The notes under the pieces were generated by a model. It did not search any database, had not been told where the DNA came from, and saw only the letters and a list, made by a program, of their open reading frames with translations. The translations under genes and the position numbers were made by a program. Source: Streptomyces chryseus (GTDB lineage: Bacteria; Actinomycetota; Actinomycetes; Streptomycetales; Streptomycetaceae). Taken from it: a stretch of DNA of 64,000 nucleotides. The stretch is taken from contig NZ_BMVO01000012.1 in NCBI RefSeq assembly GCF_014650755.1, positions 1-64,000 of the forward strand, in the 5' to 3' direction. Positions 9,481 through 17,653 of this stretch are shown one piece after another (position 1 is the first letter of the stretch; every line of letters begins with the position of its first letter).

Positions 9481-10242
9481 GTGAACCTGCGCGACCTGGT
9501 GTACAGGCTCTACGCACGCCGGGTGGAAGGCCGCCTCGATCACGACCAGGTGCCCAAGCACATCGGCGTGATCCTCGACGGCAACCGGCGCTGGGCCAAG
9601 GCTTCCGGCGGCACCACCGAGCAGGGCCACAAGGCGGGTGCGAGCAAGATCCAGGAGCTCCTCGGCTGGTGTGCCGAGACCGACGTCGAGGTCGTCACGC
9701 TCTGGATGCTCTCCACCGAGAACCTGGACCGCGCGGAGGCGGAGCTGACGCCGCTGCTCGGCATCATCGAGGGCGCGGTCCGCGACCTCGCCGCCGACGG
9801 CCGCTGGCGGGTGCACCACGTCGGGACGCTGGACGTCCTGCCCGCCCGTACGCAGGCGGTGCTCAAGGAGGCCGAGCAGGCCACGGTCGGCAACGAGGGG
9901 ATACTCGTCAACGTCGCCGTGGGCTACGGCGGCCGCCAGGAGATCGCCGACGCCGTGCGTTCGCTCCTGCTGGAGCACGCGCAGAAGGGCACCTCCCTGG
10001 AGGAGGTCGCCGAGATCGTCGACGTCGAGCGCATCTCGGAGCACCTCTACACGCGCGGCCAGCCCGACCCGGACCTGGTGATCCGTACGAGTGGCGAGCA
10101 GCGGCTCTCGGGCTTCATGCTCTGGCAGAGCGCCCACTCGGAGTACTACTTCTGCGAAGTCTTCTGGCCCGCCTTCCGCAAGGTCGACTTCCTGCGTGCC
10201 CTGCGCGACTACGCGGCCCGCCACCGGCGTTACGGGTCCTGA
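9481..10242 (+). CDS. short-chain cis-prenyl (isoprenyl) transferase, UppS family
   Basis: Soluble cis-prenyltransferase that condenses isopentenyl diphosphate onto an allylic primer. The family motifs are present: GVILDGNRRWAKASG (phosphate-binding Asp and RRWA), VVTLWMLSTENLDR, and DLVIRTSGEQRLSGFMLWQ with HSEYYF. The LSTENL motif in place of the usual FSxENW is like the mycobacterial Z-farnesyl diphosphate synthase Rv1086, and Rv1086 sits near phoH2 in M. tuberculosis much as this gene precedes PhoH2 here. I therefore lean to a short-chain product rather than undecaprenyl diphosphate. The GTG start follows CGAGGTGAGACC. Confidence 0.88.
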   Translation: MNLRDLVYRLYARRVEGRLDHDQVPKHIGVILDGNRRWAKASGGTTEQGHKAGASKIQELLGWCAETDVEVVTLWMLSTENLDRAEAELTPLLGIIEGAVRDLAADGRWRVHHVGTLDVLPARTQAVLKEAEQATVGNEGILVNVAVGYGGRQEIADAVRSLLLEHAQKGTSLEEVAEIVDVERISEHLYTRGQPDPDLVIRTSGEQRLSGFMLWQSAHSEYYFCEVFWPAFRKVDFLRALRDYAARHRRYGS

Positions 10243-10547
10243 CGGGGGCCGCTCTCGGGGCCGCTGACGGGCCGGGAGAAGTTCCGCCTCACGACGTGTC
10301 ATATGCCATGGCATGGCAGCGGGTGTTCGAGGGAATACCCCTTCCAGGTCGACGTCCGGTCCACGGACGCCGTATCTCAGTGAGCGGCAAGTCCGCTCGC
10401 CCGGGAGGCCCGTTGCACCAGGACGACCACGCGCTGAGTGTGGACGAAGCGGAGGGCCGGAGTTCGGCCCGCGCATCGTGGCCGAGTCCGGTTCCACCGC
10501 TCGCGACGCCGTCGCACCCGACCTCAGCCGAGGGGGTACGTCCTTCC
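10243..10547. other. intergenic region before phoH2
   Basis: No independent gene is seen. A perfect 12-bp palindrome ATGCCATGGCAT lies at 10303-10314, and an ATG at 10308 inside it is in frame with PhoH2, which would lengthen that protein by 80 residues of low-complexity sequence. I read this stretch as the promoter and leader of phoH2. Confidence 0.5.
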
Positions 10548-11870
10548 GTGGTGACCAGTACAAAGCGCCGCATGCCCGACAGGCGCACTTACGTTCTCGA
10601 CACCAGCGTCCTGCTGGCCGACCCGAACGCCATGACCCGGTTCGACGAGCACGAGGTCGTGCTCCCGATCGTCGTGGTCACGGAGTTGGAGGCCAAGAGG
10701 CACCATCCGGAACTCGGCTACTTCGCCCGGCAGGCCCTGCGCCTGCTCGACGACTGCCGCGTGCGGTACGGACGTCTCGATGCCCCCATTCCCGTGGGCG
10801 ACCTGGGCGGAACGGTACGTGTCGAGCTCAACCACTCCGATCCCGGCGTGCTTCCGGCCGGCTATCGATTGGGGGACAACGACTCAAGGATCCTGGCGGT
10901 GGCGCGCAGCCTCCAGGCCGAAGGGTTCGACGTCACTGTCGTGTCGAAAGACCTGCCGCTGAGGATCAAGGCGTCCTCGGTCGGCCTGCTCGCCGAGGAG
11001 TACCGCGCCGAGCTCGCCATCACCGACTCCGGCTGGACCGGGATGGCGGAACTGTCGCTCACGGCCGAGCAGGTGGATCTGCTCTTCACCGAGGAGACGG
11101 TGTACGAACCGGCCGCCGCCGACCTTCCCGTACATACGGGCCTGGTGATCCAGTCCGAGCGCGGCAAGGCGCTGGGCCGGGTCACCGCCGAGGGGACGAT
11201 CAGGCTCGTACGCGGCGACCGGGAGGCCTTCGGCATCCACGGGCGCAGCGCCGAGCAGCGGATAGCGCTGGACCTGCTCCTGGACCCGGACGTCGGGATC
11301 GTCTCGATGGGCGGCCGGGCCGGCACCGGCAAGTCGGCGCTGGCGCTCTGCGCGGGTCTGGAGGCCGTGCTGGAGCGCCGGCAGCACAAGAAGGTGATGG
11401 TCTTCCGGCCGCTGTACGCGGTCGGCGGCCAGGAGCTCGGCTACCTGCCGGGGTCCGAGTCCGAGAAGATGAGCCCCTGGGCGCAGGCGGTCTTCGACAC
11501 GCTGTCGGCCGTGGCGGGCCGCGAGGTGATCGAGGAAGTGCTGGGGCGCGGCATGCTCGAAGTACTGCCGCTCACGCACATCCGGGGCCGCTCGCTGCAC
11601 GACGCGTTCGTGATCGTGGACGAGGCCCAGTCGCTGGAACGGAACGTCCTATTGACCGTTCTGTCCCGGATCGGGGCGAATTCGCGTGTGGTGCTGACCC
11701 ATGACGTCGCGCAGCGCGACAACCTGCGGGTCGGCCGGTACGACGGTGTGGTCGCCGTCGTCGAGAAGTTGAAGGGCCATCCGCTCTTCGCCCATGTCAC
11801 CCTCACCCGCTCGGAGCGGTCGCAGATCGCCGCGCTGGTGACCGAAATGCTGGAGGACGTGCACCTCTGA
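10548..11870 (+). CDS. PhoH2: PIN-domain RNase fused to PhoH ATPase
   Basis: The first ~140 residues are a PIN nuclease domain: YVLDTSVLLADP with the first acidic residue, VVTELEAKRHH, and GDNDSRILAVA with late acidic residues. The C-terminal half is the PhoH ATPase: GIVSMGGRAGTGKSALAL is the Walker A region, FVIVDEAQSLERN the Walker B, and RVVLTHDVAQRD the sensor. In mycobacteria PhoH2 unwinds and cleaves RNA. There its gene is preceded by the antitoxin phoAT, which I do not see here. Length ~440 is normal. The GTG start (VVTSTKRRMPDRRTYVLD) is the usual one for Streptomyces homologues; GTG 10551, ATG 10572 and ATG 10308 are alternatives. Confidence 0.92.
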   Translation: MVTSTKRRMPDRRTYVLDTSVLLADPNAMTRFDEHEVVLPIVVVTELEAKRHHPELGYFARQALRLLDDCRVRYGRLDAPIPVGDLGGTVRVELNHSDPGVLPAGYRLGDNDSRILAVARSLQAEGFDVTVVSKDLPLRIKASSVGLLAEEYRAELAITDSGWTGMAELSLTAEQVDLLFTEETVYEPAAADLPVHTGLVIQSERGKALGRVTAEGTIRLVRGDREAFGIHGRSAEQRIALDLLLDPDVGIVSMGGRAGTGKSALALCAGLEAVLERRQHKKVMVFRPLYAVGGQELGYLPGSESEKMSPWAQAVFDTLSAVAGREVIEEVLGRGMLEVLPLTHIRGRSLHDAFVIVDEAQSLERNVLLTVLSRIGANSRVVLTHDVAQRDNLRVGRYDGVVAVVEKLKGHPLFAHVTLTRSERSQIAALVTEMLEDVHL

Positions 11871-11927
11871 CCCCATAGCGGTCTCCCATCTGATCCCATA
11901 AGGGGACAAGGGAGTTGGCGCCGTCCG

Positions 11928-11962
11928 GCAGGACGCAGAATCCTAGCCGGGCGGCGTCCTGC
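11928..11962 (+). terminator. hairpin after phoH2
   Basis: GCAGGACGC (11928-11936) pairs with GCGTCCTGC (11954-11962), 9 bp, ~58 bases after the phoH2 stop. Confidence 0.55.
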
Positions 11963-12287
11963 TGCGCTCATGCTTCCGTAAAACTTCTGGTGTAGACGGC
12001 GTGTGAGCTTTCCCACGCAACGAAGAATTGCTTCGTGGCGTCTGCTTCGGGCAGAGTCTTGCTTCCGTCAGGCCCCGCATACGGCACACCCGCATCTTCA
12101 GGGATGCAGCACCACACAACTCAACAGCCGTCGCCGTATGCCGCCCGAGTTACCACGCGGCGCTCCCGCAAAGGAGTTGCCCACCGGGTCCGCGCCTCCC
12201 GTGACCTAGCGTTAGGGGGAGGCCAGTGCCAGGGGCACGATTGCGTCCGCGAGGTCACCCGAGCGGGCACTGCTGGAAGGAAACCGT
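11963..12287 (+). promoter_or_regulatory. long upstream region of the lytic transglycosylase gene
   Basis: About 320 non-coding bases precede the GTG at 12288. A 6-bp hairpin ACGAAG/CTTCGT lies near 12020-12040, and TAGCGT at 12207-12212 could be a -10 box with no good -35. Several Streptomyces cell-wall hydrolase genes have c-di-AMP (ydaO) riboswitches in such leaders; I looked for the conserved ydaO blocks and did not find them. Confidence 0.4.
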
Positions 12288-13034
12288 GTGAGCCGGATTT
12301 CGGTCCGGGGATTCGCCGTGGCTTCGGCTACCGCGGTCACCACTGTCGGCGCCGTTGTGGGCGTCGCCTCGGGCGACACTCAGCCCTCGAACGACAACTT
12401 CGAGGCGACCGCAGCCGACACGACGCTCCTCGCAGACATCCCTGCCGGCCAGCAGGCCCAGGTGCAGACCGCGTCCCTGACGCAGCAGGCCGACGCGCAG
12501 GCCTACGCCGCCGACGTGACCGCGAAGAAGTCCGCGGAGGAATCGGCCCGTCTCCAGGCCGCCAAGGACGCCAAGTCCAAGAAGGAGGCCGCCGAGGCGA
12601 AGGCCGAGGCCGCCGCCGAGGCCAAGGCGAAGGCGAAGGCGAAGGCCGAAGCCGAGGCGAAGGAGCGCGAGGAGGAGAAGCAGGCCACGGCCAGCCGCTC
12701 CGCCACGCGTGACGCCTCCAGCTTCGCCGCCAAGGGCTCGTACACCGTCGCCGAGGTCCAGGCCATGGCGCGGCAGATGGTCCCCGGCGACCAGTTCCAG
12801 TGCTTCAGCAACATCGTGAACCACGAGTCCACGTGGAACTACCAGGCACAGAACCCTTCGTCCGGTGCCTACGGCCTCGTGCAGGCGCTGCCCGGCTCCA
12901 AGATGTCGTCCGCGGGCGCCGACTGGCAGACCAACCCGGCCACCCAGATCAAGTGGGGTCTGAACTACATGGACGAGCGCTACGGCAGCCCCTGCGGCGC
13001 GTGGTCGTTCTGGCAGGCCAACAACTGGTACTAG
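12288..13034 (+). CDS. secreted lytic transglycosylase-like (SLT) protein
   Basis: A 248-residue exported protein. Residues 1-30 form a signal peptide (VRGFAVASATAVTTVGAVVGVASG). Residues ~65-140 are an Ala/Lys/Glu-rich helical stretch with many AKA repeats, likely a wall-spanning stalk or coiled coil. The last ~90 residues form the transglycosylase domain: NIVNHESTWNYQAQNPSSGAYGLVQALPGSKM, where the E of NHEST is the expected catalytic Glu, then QIKWGLNYMDERYGSPCGAWSFW. Such proteins cut peptidoglycan during germination or growth. AAGGAAACC precedes the GTG start. Confidence 0.88.
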   Translation: MSRISVRGFAVASATAVTTVGAVVGVASGDTQPSNDNFEATAADTTLLADIPAGQQAQVQTASLTQQADAQAYAADVTAKKSAEESARLQAAKDAKSKKEAAEAKAEAAAEAKAKAKAKAEAEAKEREEEKQATASRSATRDASSFAAKGSYTVAEVQAMARQMVPGDQFQCFSNIVNHESTWNYQAQNPSSGAYGLVQALPGSKMSSAGADWQTNPATQIKWGLNYMDERYGSPCGAWSFWQANNWY

Positions 13035-13055
13035 GTCCCAGCGGTCGTTCGACTT

Positions 13056-13094
13056 CGCGGAGCCCCTCACCGTCCTACGGTGAGGGGCTCCGCG
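13056..13094. terminator. 18-bp perfect hairpin after the SLT gene
   Basis: An 18-bp perfect stem (13056-13073 with 13077-13094) with loop CCT lies 22 bases after the stop codon. Confidence 0.88.
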
Positions 13095-13162
13095 CGTGTA
13101 CCGTCGGGGGAGGGTGTCTCCCCGGGGGGAGCGAGAGTGCGACGGGGAGAAGAGAGAGCGAC

Positions 13163-14533
13163 ATGTCTACACAGCAGCCGGGGCCGCAGCCGGGGCCGGG
13201 ATGGCTCAGCCGTACGGGCGCGAAACTCACCCGCATGGGAGAGCTGCTGAACGAGCGCCGTGCCGCGGCCGAGGCGGAGTCCGCCGACGGAGTGGGCGTC
13301 CGGGGCGTGGCGTCGTACGGACCGGGCGCCGACGGCGGCGGCATCGACCACGTCCCCGCACCGCCCTCCTACGCTCCCGCCGTGGCCGCGCGACCCGAGC
13401 CCGTCGACGCCGTTCCGTGGGGGATGCGCGTCGCGGCCGAGGCCGGCTGGCGGTTGCTCGTCCTGGCGGGCACGCTCTGGGTCCTGATGAAGGTCATCAG
13501 CGCCGTACAGCTGGTGGTCCTCGCCTTCGTCGCGGCCCTGCTCGTCACCGCGATGCTCCAGCCCACCGTCGCCCGTCTGCGGCGGGTCGGGCTGCCGCGC
13601 GGGCTCGCCACTGCCGTCACCGCGGTCCTCGGCTTCGTCGTCATGGGGCTGGTCGGCTGGTTCGTGGTGTGGCAGGTCATGGAGAACCTCGACAACCTCT
13701 CCGACCGCCTCAAGGACGGCATCGAGGAGCTCAAGCGCTGGCTGCTCAACAGCCCGTTCCATGTCACCGAGGACCAGATCAACGACGTCGCGAAGAACCT
13801 GAGCGACGCGGTCGGCACCAACACCGAGGAGATCACCTCGGCGGGCCTGCAGGGCGTCACGGTGATGGTCGAGTTCCTCACCGGGATTCTGCTCGCGATG
13901 TTCTCGACGCTCTTCCTGCTGTACGACGGGAAGCGCATCTGGCAGTGGACGCTGCGGCTGGTGCCCGCGCAGGCCCGGCCCGGCGTCGCGGGCGCGGGGC
14001 CGCGCGCCTGGCGCACGCTCACCGCGTACGTGCGGGGCACAGTGATCGTCGCGCTGATCGACGCGATCTTCATCGGCCTCGGCATCTGGTTCCTCGACGT
14101 ACCGATGGCCGTGCCGCTCGCCGTCTTCATCTTCCTGTTCGCCTTCATCCCGCTCGTCGGCGCGGTCATGTCGGGCGCGCTGGCGGTCGTCGTGGCGCTG
14201 GTGACGCAGGGGGTGTTCACGGCGCTGATGGTGCTGGCCGTCGTGCTGGCCGTCCAGCAGATCGAGGGCCATGTGCTCCAGCCGTTCATCCTCGGCCGCG
14301 CGGTGCGGGTGCACCCGCTGGCCGTCGTCCTCGCGGTCGCGGCGGGCGGCCTCGTCGCCGGCATCGGCGGCGCGGTGGTCGCGGTGCCGCTGGTGGCGGT
14401 GACCAATACGGTGGTCGGCTACCTGCGGGCGTACAGCATGGAGACCGCTCTGCGCGCGGCTCCCGAGCCGGGGCCCGAGGTGGTGCCGCAACCGGCCGCG
14501 GCCCAGGGTGAGACGGTGGCGGTACAGGAGTGA
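13163..14533 (+). CDS. AI-2E family (PerM/YdiK-like) transporter
   Basis: A 456-residue membrane protein of the AI-2E/PerM family. After a ~95-residue soluble N-terminus come about eight hydrophobic segments; the pair near LLVLAGTLWVLMKVISAVQLVVLAF opens the domain. The typical ending is present: FAFIPLVGAVMSGALAVVVAL, VQQIEGHVLQPFILGRAVRVHPLAVVL and GGAVVAVPLVAV. Substrates are mostly unknown for this family (autoinducer-2 export in E. coli TqsA, Na+/H+ antiport in some). ATG 13163 follows GGGGAGAAGAGAG. Its TGA overlaps the GTG of the next gene, so the two are coupled. Confidence 0.9.
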   Translation: MSTQQPGPQPGPGWLSRTGAKLTRMGELLNERRAAAEAESADGVGVRGVASYGPGADGGGIDHVPAPPSYAPAVAARPEPVDAVPWGMRVAAEAGWRLLVLAGTLWVLMKVISAVQLVVLAFVAALLVTAMLQPTVARLRRVGLPRGLATAVTAVLGFVVMGLVGWFVVWQVMENLDNLSDRLKDGIEELKRWLLNSPFHVTEDQINDVAKNLSDAVGTNTEEITSAGLQGVTVMVEFLTGILLAMFSTLFLLYDGKRIWQWTLRLVPAQARPGVAGAGPRAWRTLTAYVRGTVIVALIDAIFIGLGIWFLDVPMAVPLAVFIFLFAFIPLVGAVMSGALAVVVALVTQGVFTALMVLAVVLAVQQIEGHVLQPFILGRAVRVHPLAVVLAVAAGGLVAGIGGAVVAVPLVAVTNTVVGYLRAYSMETALRAAPEPGPEVVPQPAAAQGETVAVQE

Positions 14534-15264
14534 TCTCCGAGCCGGAAATGGTGGGCGACTCCGCGGCGTGGCCGCAGTCCGAGACCGCGACGAGCGAGGA
14601 CCGCTCGCCCTCGCCGCGCGGGCGCAGGCCGTGGCTGTGGGCCGTGGGCGGCGCGGTGACGGCCTCGGCGGTGTGGGCGGGCGGGCTGTACGCGTACGGA
14701 CCGGGCGCCGGCGTCGACACGCGCGGCTACCGGGTGGCCGAGGGCCTGTGCGCGAAGGTGAAGCTGAGCGCCCTGTCGGCGGACCTCGGAAAGCGGGCAG
14801 AGGATCCGGCGGAGATGGTCGACGAGCACAGCGCCCTGGACAAGATCATGTGCGGCTACCACTTCGAATCGACGGCGAAGCAGCCACCGGGGGTCTCGGT
14901 GCAGTACAAAGTCGAGGTCGTCCTGGAGACGCACAAGAAGACCGACCCGGAGCCCGAGTTCGAGGCGCTGGTCAACCAGCCCAGCTGGTTGGACGGGCTG
15001 CCGCCCCGGCCCGAGGAGGTGCCCGCCCTCGGTGAGAAGGCGTTCCTGACCGGCATGGGCGAGGACGAGGACCCGCGGCTGCGGGTCCTGGACGGCGGAG
15101 CGGTGCTCTCCCTGGAGGTCGGCGCCGAGGTCGGTTACGACGAGGACTACTACGAGGAGCAGGGGGCGGACATGGAGGACATCACTCCCGACCTGTCGGC
15201 GATGCCGCCGCTCATGGTGGAGGACATGCGGGAGCTCATGTCCGTCTTCAAGGGCACGTCCTGA
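14530..15264 (+). CDS. membrane-anchored hypothetical protein
   Basis: The 244-residue product has a basic, Pro/Ser-rich N-terminus, one transmembrane helix (LWAVGGAVTASAVWAGGLYAYG, ~residues 35-57) and an extracellular domain. Two cysteines (GLCAKVK and KIMCGYHFE) could form a disulfide. The domain is acidic, with a DEDYYEEQGAD run. I do not recognise a family. The GTG start overlaps the TGA of the AI-2E transporter gene in a GTGA, which argues for translational coupling and a shared function at the membrane; an ATG 18 bases further is possible. Confidence 0.75.
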   Translation: MISEPEMVGDSAAWPQSETATSEDRSPSPRGRRPWLWAVGGAVTASAVWAGGLYAYGPGAGVDTRGYRVAEGLCAKVKLSALSADLGKRAEDPAEMVDEHSALDKIMCGYHFESTAKQPPGVSVQYKVEVVLETHKKTDPEPEFEALVNQPSWLDGLPPRPEEVPALGEKAFLTGMGEDEDPRLRVLDGGAVLSLEVGAEVGYDEDYYEEQGADMEDITPDLSAMPPLMVEDMRELMSVFKGTS

Positions 15265-15274
15265 CGCACGCGCG

Positions 15275-15309
15275 AGGGGCCCCGCGGACGCGATGTCCGC
15301 GGGGCCCCT
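15275..15309. terminator. 15-bp bidirectional hairpin between convergent genes
   Basis: AGGGGCCCCGCGGAC (15275-15289) pairs perfectly with 15295-15309. It sits between the hypothetical gene on + and ahpD on -, so it can serve both. Confidence 0.88.
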
Positions 15310-15326
15310 TGTCTGCGTACTGCCTG

Positions 15327-15860
15327 CTACTCGGCCATGAGGGCTTCGGAGTCGATGGTGACGCCGACGGCCTGGATCACCGATGCGATCTTGACCGCTT
15401 CCTGGATGGTCTCGCGCTCGACGCCCGCCTTGCGCAGGACCTGCTCGTGCGAGTCGAGGCACTGGCCGCAGCCGTTGATCGCGGAGACCGCGAGCGACCA
15501 CAGCTCGAAGTCGACCTTCTCGACGCCCGGGTTGCCGATGACGTTCATCCGCAGACCGGCGCGCAGCGTCCCGTACTCCGGGTCGGAGAGCAGGTGGCGC
15601 GTGCGGTAGAAGACGTTGTTCATCGCCATGATCGCGGCGGCGGACTTGGCGGCCTGGTACGCCTCGGGCTTGAGGTTGGCCTTCGCCTCCGGCTCCAGCT
15701 CACGCAGCACCCTGGGCGAGCGCGAGGCGATCGCACAGGCCAGGACGGTGCCCCACAGCTGCTGCTGCGGGAGGTCGCTGTTGCCGATGACCGAGCCGAG
15801 GTTCAGGCGCAGGTCCTTGGCGTAGTCCGGTACGGCGGACTTCAGTTCGTCGAGTGCCAT
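15327..15860 (-). CDS. ahpD: alkyl hydroperoxide reductase AhpD
   Basis: AhpD is a small carboxymuconolactone-decarboxylase-fold enzyme that reduces the peroxiredoxin AhpC in actinomycetes. The 177-residue product shows the family core KVDFELWSLAVSAINGCGQCLDSHEQVLRKAG, with the CxxC active site and downstream His. It is the second gene of an ahpC-ahpD operon; only a few bases separate them. An in-frame GTG at 15869 overlaps the ahpC stop, but the GGGTGAG motif lies at good distance from ATG 15860, so I start there (MALDELKS). Control by the divergent OxyR is expected. Confidence 0.95.
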   Translation of the reverse strand: MALDELKSAVPDYAKDLRLNLGSVIGNSDLPQQQLWGTVLACAIASRSPRVLRELEPEAKANLKPEAYQAAKSAAAIMAMNNVFYRTRHLLSDPEYGTLRAGLRMNVIGNPGVEKVDFELWSLAVSAINGCGQCLDSHEQVLRKAGVERETIQEAVKIASVIQAVGVTIDSEALMAE

Positions 15861-15865
15861 GTCAG

Positions 15866-16420
15866 TCACTCACCCGACAGCAGGGCGACGGGGTCGAGGG
15901 TGTTCTCGCCCTTGGTCCAGTTGCACGGGCACAGCTCGTCCGTCTGGAGCGCGTCGAGGACCCGGAGGACCTCCTTGGGGTTACGGCCCACGGAACCGGC
16001 GGTCACCATCGTGAACTGGATCTCGTTGTTCGGGTCGACGATGAAGACGGCGCGCTGCGCGAAGCCGTCCTCGCCCTCGATGCCGAGGTCACGCATGAGC
16101 TCGTGCTTCGAGTCGGCCAGCATCGGGAACGGCAGGTCGGTCAGGTCCGGGTGGTCCTTGCGCCAGGCGTGGTGCACGAACTCGGAGTCACCGGAGAAGC
16201 CGAGGACCTGCGCGTCGCGGTCGGCGAACTCGTCGTTCAGCTTGCCGAAGGCGGCGATCTCGGTGGGGCAGACGAAGGTGAAGTCCTTGGGCCACGCGAA
16301 GACGACGCGCCACTTGCCCTCGTAGGACTTGTGGTTGATCTGCTCGAACTCCTTGCCGGCCTCGAGGGAGACACAGGCGGTGAGGTCGTACGTGGGGAAC
16401 TGGTCACCAACAGTGAGCAC
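15866..16420 (-). CDS. ahpC: alkyl hydroperoxide reductase AhpC, 2-Cys peroxiredoxin
   Basis: A typical 2-Cys peroxiredoxin that reduces H2O2, organic peroxides and peroxynitrite. The peroxidatic Cys51 sits in DFTFVCPTEIAAFG; the resolving Cys is in DELCPCNW (residues 164/166). Length 184 is normal. The GTG start is preceded by AAGGAGCG. It is transcribed divergently from oxyR across a 132-base gap and is followed directly by ahpD, the classic actinomycete peroxide-defence arrangement (S. coelicolor SCO5031-SCO5033, from memory). Confidence 0.97.
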   Translation of the reverse strand: MLTVGDQFPTYDLTACVSLEAGKEFEQINHKSYEGKWRVVFAWPKDFTFVCPTEIAAFGKLNDEFADRDAQVLGFSGDSEFVHHAWRKDHPDLTDLPFPMLADSKHELMRDLGIEGEDGFAQRAVFIVDPNNEIQFTMVTAGSVGRNPKEVLRVLDALQTDELCPCNWTKGENTLDPVALLSGE

Positions 16421-16552
16421 GCGCGCTCCTTGCAGAGAGGGAAATCCCGATTCAGGGGTTTCCTGGGGGTTGGACGGATCCCCACAGTGACACAGGAAGC
16501 ATTGATCGCAGAAATAGCTAGACTGGCTTGATCCGATCGGAGGTGGTTATCA
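16421..16552. promoter_or_regulatory. ahpC-oxyR divergent promoter region
   Basis: The 132-base gap must hold both promoters and the OxyR site. It contains AAATAGCTAGACTGGC (about 16512-16527) and CCGATCGG, AT-richer than the surroundings. ATAG followed by a weak inverted half may be one OxyR tetranucleotide element, but I cannot define the full four-part site. Confidence 0.45.
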
Positions 16553-17545
16553 GTGGCCAGTGTGAAGGGGAACGGCGTCAGCCCCGTCGTCGGCGTCGGC
16601 GGCACCAGGGGCAAGCAGCCCAGTCTGTCGCAGCTGCGCGCGTTCGCCGCCGTGGCGGAGTACCTGCACTTCAGGGACGCGGCCGCCGCGATCGGCATGA
16701 GCCAGCCGGCTCTGTCGGGGGCGGTCTCCGCGCTGGAGGACGCGCTGGGGGTGCAACTCGTCGAGCGTACGACGCGCAAGGTGCTGCTGTCTCCGGCGGG
16801 GGAGCGGCTCGCGGTGCGGGCGCGGGCCGTGCTGGACGCGGTGGGCGAGCTGATGGAGGAGGCGGAGGCGGTACGGGCGCCCTTCACCGGGGTGCTCAGG
16901 ATCGGGGTGATCCCGACCGTGGCGCCGTACCTGCTGCCGACGGTGCTCACGCTCGTGCACGAGCGGTATCCGGAACTGGATCTCCAGGTGCACGAGGAGC
17001 AGACGTCGTCGCTGCTGGAGGGGCTGGCGGTGGGACGGCTCGACCTGCTGCTGCTCGCGGTGCCGCTGGGGGTGCCGGGGGTGGCCGAACTGCCCCTGTT
17101 CGACGAGGACTTCGTCCTGGTGACGCCGCGGGATCACTGGCTCGGCGGCCGGGAGGACATCCCGCGCGACGCGCTCAAAGAGCTGCATCTGCTGCTGCTC
17201 GACGAGGGGCACTGCCTGCGGGACCAGGCCCTCGACATCTGCCGGGAGGCGGGCCGTACGGAGGGTGCGCCGGTCACGACGACGGCGGCGGGCCTGTCCA
17301 CGCTGGTGCAGCTGGTGGCGGGCGGGCTCGGTGTGACGCTGCTGCCGCGCACGGCGGTGACGGTGGAGACGGAACGCAACGACCGGCTGGTGACGGGGTA
17401 CTTCGCCGACCCGGCGCCGTCGCGTCGCGTGGCGCTGGCGATGCGGACGGGGGCGGCGCGTCAGAGCGAGTTCGAGACGTTCGCGCAGGCGCTGCGGGAG
17501 GCGATGCGGCGGTTGCCCGTGCGGGTGGTGGCGGGCGGCAGGTGA
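16553..17545 (+). CDS. oxyR: OxyR, peroxide-sensing LysR-type regulator
   Basis: LysR-type activator. The N-terminal HTH follows a ~23-residue extension: SQLRAFAAVAEYLHFRDAAAAIGMSQPALSGAVSALEDALG. The C-terminal domain holds the redox pair in DEGHCLRDQALDIC: Cys221 and Cys230, nine residues apart as in E. coli Cys199/Cys208. This makes peroxide sensing by a reversible disulfide very likely. The gene is divergent from ahpCD, its expected main target. The GTG start is chosen because GGAGGTGG lies upstream. Confidence 0.95.
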   Translation: MASVKGNGVSPVVGVGGTRGKQPSLSQLRAFAAVAEYLHFRDAAAAIGMSQPALSGAVSALEDALGVQLVERTTRKVLLSPAGERLAVRARAVLDAVGELMEEAEAVRAPFTGVLRIGVIPTVAPYLLPTVLTLVHERYPELDLQVHEEQTSSLLEGLAVGRLDLLLLAVPLGVPGVAELPLFDEDFVLVTPRDHWLGGREDIPRDALKELHLLLLDEGHCLRDQALDICREAGRTEGAPVTTTAAGLSTLVQLVAGGLGVTLLPRTAVTVETERNDRLVTGYFADPAPSRRVALAMRTGAARQSEFETFAQALREAMRRLPVRVVAGGR

Positions 17546-17554
17546 GCGGCCGGG

Positions 17555-17596
17555 GTCACGCCCGTCGTACGGGATGCTCCCGGAGCGCGGCGTGAC
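17555..17596. terminator. composite hairpin between oxyR and the PadR gene
   Basis: GTCACGCC (17555-17562) pairs with GGCGTGAC (17589-17596); a small CCCGT/ACGGG stem sits in the loop. Convergent position supports a shared terminator. Confidence 0.5.
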
Positions 17597-17653
17597 GATC
17601 CCGGCCCGGCAGCGGGGCGGCGTCGGCTTGGCCGGCGTGGCGACCGGCGGCCG

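Noticed and set aside
9312..10547. PhoH2 frame open from 9348, giving an 840-residue protein
   Set aside because: The extra part overlaps the prenyltransferase gene in another frame and has no homology; it is an open shadow frame.
11963..12287. c-di-AMP (ydaO) riboswitch before the lytic transglycosylase gene
   Set aside because: The conserved blocks of the ydaO aptamer are not present; only a small hairpin is seen.
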